Assembly (NCBI GenBank): GCA_031549285.1
Contig: JAVBPZ010000008.1
Location: 1 to 64,000, forward strand
From: JAAYCI01 sp031549285
Lineage (GTDB): Bacteria > Bacillota > Clostridia > Oscillospirales > Ruminococcaceae
DNA: 64,000 nt
Direction of reading: 5' to 3'
Below the pieces are notes generated by a model. That model saw nothing but the letters and a program-made list of their open reading frames with translations, did not search any database and had not been told where the DNA came from. Every line of letters starts with the position of its first letter. Position 1 is the stretch's first letter. Below, one piece after another: positions 16,678-24,526 of this stretch. The position numbers and the translations under genes were made by a program.

Positions 16678-16878
16678 AGGCATTTGTGTATGCTTTCCGG
16701 CAAAAATTGACGCGCAGAACACTATTTAAACACAAAAATTTGGTAATAATAGATGTGTTTAAGCGTTACCTGCTTCGAACATACATATTGGCGCAACATT
16801 GACGGCAGAAGCCGGCGGGTAGGCAAAGACCTGGGGGACTTACCCGCAAATTGTTTTCAGGCATGGCTGCGGGCAGCC

Positions 16879-16918
16879 AAAAAGAAACAGCCGAAAGACC
16901 CGGTGGGTCTTTCGGCTG
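16879..16918 (-). terminator. Terminator of gapA
   Basis: A 14-bp perfect stem with a 3-nt loop (16888-16918) is followed in the minus direction by a T-rich run (16879-16887). It lies just downstream of the gapA stop. Confidence 0.92.
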
Positions 16919-16935
16919 AGGGAAAACGGGACGGA

Positions 16936-17943
16936 TTACTTCACGCTGTCCATGTGCTCGATCAGCGAAAGGACCTTGTTGGAATAGCCCCACTCGTTGT
17001 CGTACCAGGCAACTAGCTTGACGAAGGTATCGGTCAGCGCAATGCCGGCCTTTGCGTCAAAGATAGAGGTGCGGGCGTCGCCGATGAAGTCGCTGGAGAC
17101 CACTTCGTCCTCGGTATAGCCCAGAATGCCCTTCAGTTCGCCCTCGGCGGCTTTTTTCACTACCGCGCAGATCTCGGCATACGTGGCCGGTTTTTTCAGG
17201 TTCACGGTCAAATCCACCACCGAAACGTCCAGGGTGGGAACACGCATGGACATACCGGTCAGTTTGCCGTTCAGTTCGGGAATAACCTTGCCCACAGCCT
17301 TGGCGGCGCCGGTGGAAGACGGAATGATGTTGGCGGAAGCCGCACGGCCGCCGCGCCAGTCCTTCTTAGACGGGCCGTCCACCGTCAGCTGGGTGGCGGT
17401 GGTGGAGTGAACGGTGGTCATCAGGCCGTCCGCAATGCCGAAGGTATCGTTCAGAACCTTGGCCAGAGGCGCCAGGCAGTTGGTGGTGCAGGACGCGTTT
17501 GAAACGAAGTTCATGTCCGGGGTATATTTGTCCAGGTTCACGCCGCATACGAACATGGGGGTGTCGTCCTTGGACGGGCCGCTGAACACAACCTTTTTCG
17601 CGCCGGCGTCGATATGGCCCTGGGCTTTGTCCTTGGAGTGGAAAATGCCGGTGGCGTCCACAACATAGTCCGCGCCGCAGGCTTTCCACGGAATGCTGGC
17701 CGGGTCTTTTTCCGCATAAAACTTCACTTCGCGACCATCCACAATGATGGCGGTGTCGGTGTACTTGATGTCCCCCTTGTACTGGCCGTGGATGGAATCG
17801 TACCGCAGCATATATGCGCAGTAATCCGGCGACATGAACGGATCGTTCACGCCGACAAACTCGATGTTCGGGTTGGACAGGCCGGCACGGAAAACCAGAC
17901 GGCCGATACGGCCAAACCCATTAATGCCTACTTTGATGCTCAT
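16936..17943 (-). CDS. gapA: Type I glyceraldehyde-3-phosphate dehydrogenase
   Basis: The 335-residue length is standard. GINGFGRIGR near the N-terminus binds NAD, and the catalytic cysteine is in SNASCTTNCLAP (near residue 152). The enzyme converts glyceraldehyde-3-phosphate to 1,3-bisphosphoglycerate in glycolysis. Here it is monocistronic, with its own promoter and terminator; pgk and tpiA are 38 kb away in another cluster. An AGGAGG site precedes the ATG. Confidence 0.97.
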   Translation of the reverse strand: MSIKVGINGFGRIGRLVFRAGLSNPNIEFVGVNDPFMSPDYCAYMLRYDSIHGQYKGDIKYTDTAIIVDGREVKFYAEKDPASIPWKACGADYVVDATGIFHSKDKAQGHIDAGAKKVVFSGPSKDDTPMFVCGVNLDKYTPDMNFVSNASCTTNCLAPLAKVLNDTFGIADGLMTTVHSTTATQLTVDGPSKKDWRGGRAASANIIPSSTGAAKAVGKVIPELNGKLTGMSMRVPTLDVSVVDLTVNLKKPATYAEICAVVKKAAEGELKGILGYTEDEVVSSDFIGDARTSIFDAKAGIALTDTFVKLVAWYDNEWGYSNKVLSLIEHMDSVK

Positions 17944-18021
17944 TGAAATCTACCTCCTAATTATTACCAGAGAAGCAGCGAACGAAATAACTATCCGTAC
18001 CCCTCCCGCATACTATTTCTT

Positions 18022-18050
18022 ATTCTATACCAAACTTTCGCAAACTACAA
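18022..18050 (-). promoter_or_regulatory. Promoter of gapA
   Basis: TTGTAG (18045-18050), 17 bp, TAGAAT (18022-18027) on the minus strand, about 75 nt upstream of the start. Confidence 0.6.
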
Positions 18051-18139
18051 GGGTGTGTGAAAGATTTATCAGCCAAAGGCGGGAATGCCCGCTCGTCGGA
18101 AAAGCACGTTCTGCGGCGGGAAAACCGGCAATAGTTCAT

Positions 18140-18169
18140 TCGACAAAAAATGACAAAATGTGCTATAAT
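18140..18169 (+). promoter_or_regulatory. Promoter of the histidine-kinase-like gene
   Basis: TCGACA (18140-18145), 18 bp, TATAAT (18164-18169). The gene starts about 48 nt downstream. Confidence 0.6.
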
Positions 18170-18217
18170 CAAAACACGTAAAACCAGCGGTTAACAAGCA
18201 GAAAGAGAGCCCTTCTT

Positions 18218-19264
18218 ATGACCCACAAGTTTTATGAATCTTTTGCGTCGGTGCCCTATCCATGCTACTGGCTGGGTGGCGACGGTATCTTTTGGAGCAA
18301 TACCGCCGCCAATGATGCCCGTGGTTTGTGGGCGGATACCGATGCTATGCACCGTTTGCTGGACGCTTTTGCCCGGGGTATGCGTACCGGCGAAGCGGCC
18401 GGCGCACAAAGCCTGCCCGTGCTGACCGATGCCCTGCGGCTGCAGGGGCTTACGGTCATTCCGCACCCGGACGGCATTTTTGCAACCGCGTCGGAAGATG
18501 GCGCTTCCCCGGTGTCGGCATTCAGCGGCCAGCTGCGCGAGCCCTTGGCGAATATATTTGCGGTGCTGCCGCTGCTGGCGAAGCGGCTGGACGGTAGCGA
18601 CCTGCGCTATGCGGAGGAGATACAGCAGAGCTGCTATTATCTGCTGCGGCTGACAGAAAACCTGGAAACAGCCGGCCGGGTGGAAAAACAGACGTTTGAG
18701 ATGCACACGCTGGACATGGCGGCACTGGTGGAGTCTTTGTGCGTATGCGCGGAGTCTGTCTGCAAGGAACGCGGCATCCATATAGAAAAAGAAATTACGG
18801 GGCCGCTGCCGGTAAAAGCGGATGCCAAGGTGCTGAGCAGCGTTTTTTTGAATATTCTGCGCAACAGCCTGCAGTATACCCGTGACGGCAATGTTATTCG
18901 CATTCGCCTGGCAAAAAAAGGGGACCGCGCGGTGCTGACGATGGAGGACAAGGGCCTGGGTATTCGCGCCGAGAACCTGCCGCATGTGTTTGAGCCGTAT
19001 TTTTCGATGGATCCATATGGCGACAGTGCCGAGCGGCCGGGGCTGGGCCTGGGGCTGTCTATTGTGCGGGAGTCGGTGCAGCGGTTCCGTGGCAGTGTGG
19101 CTGCCGAAAGCCGCTTTGGGGAAGGAACCGGTATTCATATTTCGCTGCCGCTGGCGCAGGAGGAGGAGGAACTGCTGGGCAGCGATGCCGCAGATTACCT
19201 CTTGAACCGGTATTCCCCGGTATATGTGCAGCTTTCCGGCTTGTGCCGCTTGCCCGGGTTTTGA
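18218..19264 (+). CDS. Histidine-kinase-like ATPase lacking the phospho-acceptor histidine
   Basis: The 348-residue protein has no membrane segment. Residues 1-90 look PAS-like. The region that should be the HisKA box reads FSGQLREPLANI, so it keeps the LRxPL frame but has Gly where the phospho-accepting His belongs. The ATPase domain is intact: N-box VFLNILRNSLQYT, G1 EDKGLGI, F-box FEPYF and G2 GLGLGLSI. A dedicated response regulator is not adjacent. It may be a pseudokinase partner or signal by ATP-dependent conformational change; the call as a kinase relative is secure, an active autokinase is not. Confidence 0.8.
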   Translation: MTHKFYESFASVPYPCYWLGGDGIFWSNTAANDARGLWADTDAMHRLLDAFARGMRTGEAAGAQSLPVLTDALRLQGLTVIPHPDGIFATASEDGASPVSAFSGQLREPLANIFAVLPLLAKRLDGSDLRYAEEIQQSCYYLLRLTENLETAGRVEKQTFEMHTLDMAALVESLCVCAESVCKERGIHIEKEITGPLPVKADAKVLSSVFLNILRNSLQYTRDGNVIRIRLAKKGDRAVLTMEDKGLGIRAENLPHVFEPYFSMDPYGDSAERPGLGLGLSIVRESVQRFRGSVAAESRFGEGTGIHISLPLAQEEEELLGSDAADYLLNRYSPVYVQLSGLCRLPGF

Positions 19265-19381
19265 CAGGCCGCACCAGAGGGAGCAGGCAAGGCTTATCCA
19301 CAGAAACAAAGGGCAAGCCGACAGGATAGCCGACGGTTTATCGTTCGTGCCCCCCGCTGTTGGGCAAATCGGAAAAAGTGC

Positions 19382-19410
19382 TTGCATTCTTTTAGGTTTG
19401 ATGGTATGAT
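19382..19410 (+). promoter_or_regulatory. Promoter of rpsT
   Basis: TTGCAT (19382-19387), 17 bp, TATGAT (19405-19410), followed by AAGGAGGTGG and the ATG at 19449. Confidence 0.75.
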
Positions 19411-19448
19411 AAAGTGCGTTGTGGACATAAAGATAAGGAGGTGGAACG

Positions 19449-19721
19449 ATGCCTAATATTAAGTCGCAAAAGGACCGTGTGCGCCTTTCCGAAAAGCAGA
19501 CCGCGCGCAACAAATCGCAAAAATCTGCACTGCGCACCGCGGTAAAAAAGGCAAACGCCTCCATTGAGGCAAACGCCCAGGATAAAGGCGCCGATGTGAA
19601 AGCGGCAGTGGTCGCGCTGGAAAAAGCCGGTGGCAAGGGCCTGATTCACAAGAATACGGCCAGCCGTAAGGTTTCGCGCATGATGAAAAAAGCTACGGCA
19701 GAGACCGCGGCAGAAAAGTAA
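19449..19721 (+). CDS. rpsT: 30S ribosomal protein S20
   Basis: This 90-residue basic protein has the S20 pattern: MPNIKSQKDRVRLSEKQTARN at the start, ALRTAVKKA, and the C-terminal KNTASRKVSRMMKKA. It binds 16S rRNA early in small-subunit assembly. A very strong AAGGAGGTGG ribosome site is present. It is monocistronic, with a promoter and a terminator. Confidence 0.96.
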   Translation: MPNIKSQKDRVRLSEKQTARNKSQKSALRTAVKKANASIEANAQDKGADVKAAVVALEKAGGKGLIHKNTASRKVSRMMKKATAETAAEK

Positions 19722-19760
19722 TGGTTGCCTGAAGTGACGGGCCATGAAATGGAATGAACG

Positions 19761-19793
19761 AAAGCGCCTCCCACTTGGGGAGGTGCTTTTTAC
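19761..19793. terminator. Terminator of rpsT, probably bidirectional
   Basis: The hairpin AAAGCGCCTCCC/GGGAGGTGCTTT (19761-19789, one G-T pair) is followed by TTTT. It lies between rpsT and the converging CYTH gene. Confidence 0.85.
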
Positions 19794-19898
19794 TGTTCTT
19801 ATGTTTGTGTTTCCGTATTGCCCGCGGACGGGTGGCTGCAATACCGTTTGCGCATAAACGGGCAGAAAGGGAAAGCGACATATGCGAAGCAGGAAAAG

Positions 19899-20378
19899 CT
19901 AACAGGTACCCTTCTGCCGGCAATAGGCCGCCATGCTGTAGCCAGGTTCCCCGGTTACTTCCCGCCCCAGAAAGGCCGGCGGGACAAAAGCGTCGGCGGC
20001 CTGCACGGTGTCGAATTCCACCTCGGCATAAAAGAAACTGCTTTCATTGCCTTCATCCACCAGGCTGCACTCCAGCAGGCTGCCCCCCGGCAGGCGATAG
20101 GTGCGCAGTTCCTTTGTGGCGGCGGGCGCTGCCAGCAGCAGAACCAACGCGTCATACTGTTCCGCGGTCAGCGGCAGTTCAATTTCCGCATGCAGCAGCG
20201 CGCCCTGGCCTTTTATGCACAGGATATATTCGCTGCTGCCGTTTTGCACGGTTTTGCGAATGCGCACGGTGTTTGGCTCAAACGCAAGGTAGCCTTGCTC
20301 CATGCGGCACGCGCCGTCCACCGGCAGGTCCGGAAATTTGTCTACCAGCCATTTTCGCTCTATCTCCACATAGTTCAT
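19899..20378 (-). CDS. CYTH domain protein (triphosphate tunnel metalloenzyme family)
   Basis: The 159-residue protein opens with YVEIERKWLV, the ExExK signature of the CYTH fold. Further charged beta strands follow (VRIRKT, EYILCIKG, AEIELPL, YAEVEFDTV). Members are inorganic triphosphatases or class IV adenylate cyclases acting in the cytosol; the short bacterial forms are mostly tripolyphosphatases. The start overlaps the stop of bioY (ATGA), so it is co-translated in the birA-bioY direction, which does not itself suggest a biotin role. Confidence 0.88.
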   Translation of the reverse strand: MNYVEIERKWLVDKFPDLPVDGACRMEQGYLAFEPNTVRIRKTVQNGSSEYILCIKGQGALLHAEIELPLTAEQYDALVLLLAAPAATKELRTYRLPGGSLLECSLVDEGNESSFFYAEVEFDTVQAADAFVPPAFLGREVTGEPGYSMAAYCRQKGTC

Positions 20379-20917
20379 TCGGCGGCCCTCCCTCTATTCA
20401 TTCGCTTTTGCAGCAGCCGCGCCAGCGCCAGCGCCAGCGCCGCTTTGGCGATATCCGGCAGAAAAAATGGCGCGCAGCACAGCAGAATACTGGCCCAAAA
20501 TGTGCTGCCGGACCACAGCATAAACCAGCAGGTGCCACAAAGGTAACAAACAATGATACCGCCCAGTGCCGCCAAAATCTGCAGCCAGAACGGAAATTTG
20601 AACCGCATTGCCAGCGTGGCAGCCAGCGCCAGCGCAAAGTACCCCAGCAGGTAGCCGCCGGTAGGGCCCAGCAGCACCTGTGGCCCCCCGGAAAAGCCGG
20701 AGAACACCGGAACCCCCACCAGCCCCAGCGCCAGATACACCGCCACACACCCGGCCGCGTACAGTGGCGGCAGCATGGCCCCCGCGAAAAAGACAGCGAA
20801 TACCGCCATGGAAAACGGCACCGGCCCCAGCGGCAGAATGATCTGTGCGCACACCGCCAGCAGTGCCGCCAGCAGCGCAGTGGCCAGCAACAGGCTGGTT
20901 TTGGAACGATATTTCAT
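20375..20917 (-). CDS. bioY: Biotin transporter S component BioY (ECF family)
   Basis: This 180-residue protein has about six membrane helices. The family features are GPVPFSMAVFAVFFAGAMLPP and GPTGGYLLGYFALALAA, which form the biotin pocket. BioY takes up biotin alone or with the shared ECF A1A2T module, which is not in this window. It is downstream of birA on the same strand (175 nt gap), and the pair is consistent with biotin-regulated uptake. Confidence 0.94.
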   Translation of the reverse strand: MKYRSKTSLLLATALLAALLAVCAQIILPLGPVPFSMAVFAVFFAGAMLPPLYAAGCVAVYLALGLVGVPVFSGFSGGPQVLLGPTGGYLLGYFALALAATLAMRFKFPFWLQILAALGGIIVCYLCGTCWFMLWSGSTFWASILLCCAPFFLPDIAKAALALALARLLQKRMNRGRAAE

Positions 20918-21092
20918 GGACGTTTCCTCCGGGGATGGGATTTTGGTGGATGCGGTGTAATGTCTATGGATGCCGGGCGGGCGCAGAGGTGGAAATCTTT
21001 ACAATACAACCACAAGCAGCAGGAAACACGGGGACACCAGGTAATATGAATATATACAGGCAAAGGCACGCCTGGTGCCAGGTTGCCGCGGG

Positions 21093-22064
21093 TTATTCTG
21101 CCGGCAACATCCGCACGCTGATTTCCCCGGACGAAAGGGTGTGGCGCGCGCCATCCGGCGTTTGCACCACCAGCCGCGCCGCATCGTCTATTTCCACAGC
21201 AGTGGCGGTGTAGGGGGCGGCCGCCAGCACTGTTACCGGCCGGTCCAGCACCAAGCTGCGCCGGCGGTATTCCTCCAAAAAAGTACCGGTGGCAAGGGTT
21301 TCAAACTGTGCCAAAAGCTGGGCATGTATCTCTGCACACAGCTGTGCGCGAGGAACCGGCGCGCCGCCCTGCGGGTATAGGGAGGTCACGATATCCTGTA
21401 CCGCTGGTGAAAAGGCCGCCTGTGTTATGGTGTAGTTCAGCCCAATGCCCACCACCATATAGTCCAGGCTGCCGGTTTCCAGCCCGGAGGCTGCCTCGGT
21501 TAAAATGCCACAGCATTTTTTGCCTTGAAAAAACAGGTCGTTTACCCATTTTATGGAAAGCTGGATGCCGCACAGGCTTTCCACCGCCCGGCACACCGCC
21601 ACCGCCACCGCGGCTGTAATGCACGCGGTAGCCTGCATTTCGCCGCGCGGGCGCAACACCACGCTCATGTATATTCCGCCGGCGGGGCTTTCGAACCCGC
21701 GGCCCAGGCGCCCGCGCCCGGATGTTTGGCACAGCGCCACCACCAGGCTGCCGTGGGCGGCGTCCTGCATGGCCCACTGCTTTGCCACCAGGTTGGTGGA
21801 GGTGGTTTCCGCCAGCAGCTGCAACGGGGTATCGGCAGGCAAAAAGGTACGCAGGCTTTCCGGGGACAAGAAGTCGCTGTCCGGGCCCAGGCGGTACCCG
21901 CTGCCGGGCATTGCCTCCACCGGAAGGCCGGCGGCGCGCAGGGCCTGCACCGCCTTCCACACCGCCGCGCGGGAAACGTGCAGCTGCGTGGCGGCGTCCT
22001 GGCCGGAGACAAAGCTGCCGCGGGACTGCTCCAGCAAGGACAGCAAACGGCTTTTGGTGGTCAT
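21093..22064 (-). CDS. birA: Biotin-protein ligase and biotin operon repressor, bifunctional
   Basis: The 323-residue, three-domain protein has an N-terminal winged HTH (about 1-60, VSGQDAATQLHVSRAAVWKAVQ), a central ligase domain with GRGRLGRGFESPAGG (biotin/ATP loop, about 113-127) and KWVNDLFF, and a C-terminal SH3-like domain. It makes biotinyl-AMP, attaches biotin to carboxylases and represses biotin genes as a dimer. I start it at 22064 after CAGGAGG. A BirA-type operator overlaps its own promoter, so it is probably autoregulated. Confidence 0.95.
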   Translation of the reverse strand: MTTKSRLLSLLEQSRGSFVSGQDAATQLHVSRAAVWKAVQALRAAGLPVEAMPGSGYRLGPDSDFLSPESLRTFLPADTPLQLLAETTSTNLVAKQWAMQDAAHGSLVVALCQTSGRGRLGRGFESPAGGIYMSVVLRPRGEMQATACITAAVAVAVCRAVESLCGIQLSIKWVNDLFFQGKKCCGILTEAASGLETGSLDYMVVGIGLNYTITQAAFSPAVQDIVTSLYPQGGAPVPRAQLCAEIHAQLLAQFETLATGTFLEEYRRRSLVLDRPVTVLAAAPYTATAVEIDDAARLVVQTPDGARHTLSSGEISVRMLPAE

Positions 22065-22147
22065 GGGCGCCTCCTGTTGGCGGTGGGGTATGGGGCTGGT
22101 GTAAAGGTACACAACGCTATCGATGGTCCAATTTGTAATCTGTGAAA

Positions 22148-22177
22148 AGTATATGCTACAAGGACAGATGCTGTCAA
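22148..22177 (-). promoter_or_regulatory. Promoter of birA
   Basis: TTGACA (22172-22177), 18 bp, TATACT (22148-22153) on the minus strand. Confidence 0.75.
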
Positions 22178-22202
22178 CCCAAAAAGAAAAAATGGTTTAC
22201 AG
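22171..22202 (-). promoter_or_regulatory. BirA operator
   Basis: CTGTCAACC (22171-22179), 14 bp, GGTTTACAG (22194-22202). The arms, spacing and AT-rich centre match the BirA site known in Firmicutes (TTGTTAACC-N14/15-GGTTAACAA type). It covers the -35 box of birA. No second site is visible directly before bioY. Confidence 0.7.
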
Positions 22203-22376
22203 AACAAACGACAAAACACCAATGGCAGGGTGGCCCCGAAAAGATATCCATCCTGTCACCGATTTTTGTTCAAATGGCCATCTAATCATCATTGCAAGTG
22301 TTGCCGGCAATCAGCAGCATCCCAGCGTCTTTCTTACATGCACCCGCAGAAAGTTCCGCCCGCGGTTTTGCCGGTA

Positions 22377-23174
22377 TCAGCGGATGCGGAACAGGCGCCT
22401 TGCGTTTTCCAGTGTCTGCCGCAGCAGGTCGTCCAGCGCCACCCCGCGCACCTCCGCCAGCTTTTCGGCGGTAAAGCGGATCATCCCGGAATCGCTGCGT
22501 TTGCCCCGCATGGGCTCCGGCGCCATGTAGGGGCAGTCGGTTTCCAGCAACAGGTACTCCGGCGGCACGGCGGCTGCGGCCTCCAGTGGGCGGTGTGCAT
22601 TTGCAAACGTAACCACACCGGTGAACCCGATGTGCATTCCCTGCGCGGTTAGCCATTTCACGTCCTCGGCCGAGCCGGAGTACGCGTGCAGCACGCCACG
22701 CGGCTTATATTTTTTTAAAAGGGCATAGGTTTCCGCATGCGCCTCGCGGTCATGCACAATGATGGGCAGGTCATGCTCTTTTGCGGTGCGCAGTTCTTCC
22801 TCGAACAGTGCCAGCTGCGCATCCTGCGGTACCGGCCAGTGGTGGTCCAGCCCGCACTCGCCCACCGCCACTACCTTTGGGTGTACATACAGGGGATCAA
22901 TAACCCCCAGTTCCCGCTGCCATTCCCCGTCGAACTGGCAGGTGGTGGAGGAATCGTCCTCAATCAGGCTTTGGGGATGCACCCCGGCGGCGGTGTAGAT
23001 CCAGTCATATTGCTCCGCCAGCGCCAGGCTGGCCTGGCTGGTGGCCAGGTCTGTTCCGCAGTCTACCACAAAGGCCACGCCGGCATCCGGCAGGCCAGCC
23101 AGCAGGCTGTCGCGGTCCGCGTCAAAGGCTTTGGCCGTATAGTGCGCATGGGTGTCAAAAATAAGCCGTTCCAT
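22377..23174 (-). CDS. tatD: TatD family metal-dependent hydrolase (DNase)
   Basis: This 265-residue TIM-barrel protein has FDTHAHY at residues 5-11 (metal ligands), GVHPQS, GECGLDHHW, PIIVHDREAHAE, HAYSGS and ETDCPYMAPEP, the TatD set. Members are magnesium-dependent 3'-5' DNases, also active on D-aminoacyl-tRNA in some cases. The start at 23174 follows AAAGGGGAG; earlier in-frame ATGs are within the promoter. The gene often accompanies metG, which is 2.8 kb away here. Confidence 0.92.
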   Translation of the reverse strand: MERLIFDTHAHYTAKAFDADRDSLLAGLPDAGVAFVVDCGTDLATSQASLALAEQYDWIYTAAGVHPQSLIEDDSSTTCQFDGEWQRELGVIDPLYVHPKVVAVGECGLDHHWPVPQDAQLALFEEELRTAKEHDLPIIVHDREAHAETYALLKKYKPRGVLHAYSGSAEDVKWLTAQGMHIGFTGVVTFANAHRPLEAAAAVPPEYLLLETDCPYMAPEPMRGKRSDSGMIRFTAEKLAEVRGVALDDLLRQTLENARRLFRIR

Positions 23175-23207
23175 ATGTGTGCTCCCCTTTGTCTCGAATG
23201 TGTACAT

Positions 23208-23236
23208 ATTATATAGCATATCCCCGGCAGGGGCAA
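23208..23236 (-). promoter_or_regulatory. Promoter of tatD
   Basis: TTGCCC (23231-23236), 17 bp, TATAAT (23208-23213) on the minus strand. Confidence 0.7.
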
Positions 23237-23392
23237 GCCGGCGCCTGTGGCTTTGCGGAAGGTTAGGCGGGAGGCCGCGGTGCACGGCAGCCGGCAGAAT
23301 GTTTTGCCCGCTGGAGGCGGGCGATATGGTATAATCGTGTAAGCGGGCGCCAAAATGTACCGCGCGTGAAAAAGCAGAGGGGAGGGCGGGGT

Positions 23393-24301
23393 ATGACCTT
23401 GCAGCAGCTAAAATATGTTATAGCCGTGGCGGACAAGGGGTCTATCAATGAAGCTGCCAAAGGGCTGTTTATTTCCCAGCCCAGCCTTTCCGCCGCCATG
23501 AAAGAGCTGGAGGGGGAGCTGGGCCTTACGCTGTTCGCACGTACCAACCGCGGCATCATTTTGTCGCCGGAGGGCAGCGAATTTTTGGGCTATGCGCGGC
23601 AGGTGGTGCAGCAGGCCGAGCTGCTGGAGGAAAAATATCTGAGCGGCACCCCGCCGAAACAGCGCTTTTCAGTTTCCACCCAGCACTATTCCTTCACCGC
23701 CAATGCGTTTGTGGATCTGATAAAGGAGTATGGCGCCGACGAGTATGAATTCACCCTGCGGGAGACCACTACGTATAACGTTATTGATGATGTGCGCACC
23801 CTGCGCAGTGAGCTGGGTGTTTTGTACCTGAGCAGCTTTAACGAGCCGGTGCTGCGCAAGCTGCTGCAGGAAAGCGGCCTGGTGTTCACGCAGCTGTTCA
23901 GCGCCCGGCCGCATGTGTTCATCAGCAAGGACAGCCCCCTGGCCCGGCGGGACAGCGTGGCCTTGGCCGAGCTGGAGGATCTACCCTGCCTTACCTGTGA
24001 GCAAGGCGAAAACAATTCCTTTTACTTTGCCGAGGAAATTTTAAGCACCCTCAGCCACAAAAAAAGCATCCGGGTGACCGACCGCGCCGCCATCGTGAAT
24101 ATGATTATTGGCCTGGATGCGTATACGATTTCCACCGGGGTGTTCCCGGCGTACCTGCATGGCGAGGATATTGTAGCGGTGCCGCTGCAGGTGGAGGAGC
24201 GCATTCGGGTGGGGGTCATTATGCACAAGGACTATCGCCCCACACAGCTGTGCGAAATTTACCTGGCCGCGCTGCGGCGCATTGCGCAAACGGTGAAGTG
24301 A
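23393..24301 (+). CDS. LysR-family transcriptional regulator
   Basis: The 302-residue protein has an N-terminal winged HTH (LQQLKYVIAVADKGSINEAAKGLFISQPSLSAAMKELE, about 2-40) and a substrate-binding effector domain (about 88-295). The start at 23393 follows GAGGGCGGGG. It lies directly upstream of the sulfhydrylase gene in the same direction, and the intergenic region carries repeated CTATA motifs, so it probably controls that gene; LysR proteins such as CysB or MetR often regulate sulfur amino-acid genes. The effector is not evident. Confidence 0.9.
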   Translation: MTLQQLKYVIAVADKGSINEAAKGLFISQPSLSAAMKELEGELGLTLFARTNRGIILSPEGSEFLGYARQVVQQAELLEEKYLSGTPPKQRFSVSTQHYSFTANAFVDLIKEYGADEYEFTLRETTTYNVIDDVRTLRSELGVLYLSSFNEPVLRKLLQESGLVFTQLFSARPHVFISKDSPLARRDSVALAELEDLPCLTCEQGENNSFYFAEEILSTLSHKKSIRVTDRAAIVNMIIGLDAYTISTGVFPAYLHGEDIVAVPLQVEERIRVGVIMHKDYRPTQLCEIYLAALRRIAQTVK

Positions 24302-24370
24302 GCGCTCGGGGACCTTACCCCGCAGGGAAACGGGTTATGGGTGAATCATTGTGTTTGATATAGAAAAAAG

Positions 24371-24426
24371 CTATACTTAAATATAGTATTTTAGTGTTAC
24401 ACTATAGCTGATAAACTGCGCTATAC
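24371..24426 (+). promoter_or_regulatory. Repeated CTATA inverted motifs, candidate LysR-type site
   Basis: CTATA-N6-TATAG (24371-24386) is a perfect inverted repeat with the T-N11-A form typical of LysR sites. CTATAG (24402-24407) and CTATAC (24421-24426) follow. They lie between the LysR gene and the sulfhydrylase gene it may regulate. Confidence 0.45.
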
Positions 24427-24526
24427 TATTTCCAACCAAAGCGGCGGTGAAAGCAACCGCCAAAAGCAAACGCGAAAACCAACAATGCCAATGTACAGGA
24501 TACGATTTACAGAAGGAGGCCCACCC

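Noticed and set aside
18191..19636. 481-codon minus-strand frame
   Set aside because: It is antisense to the kinase-like gene and runs into rpsT, whose promoter and ribosome site are clear.
24302..24526. SAM riboswitch before the sulfhydrylase gene
   Set aside because: No S-box core elements were found; the region is AT-rich with CTATA repeats instead.
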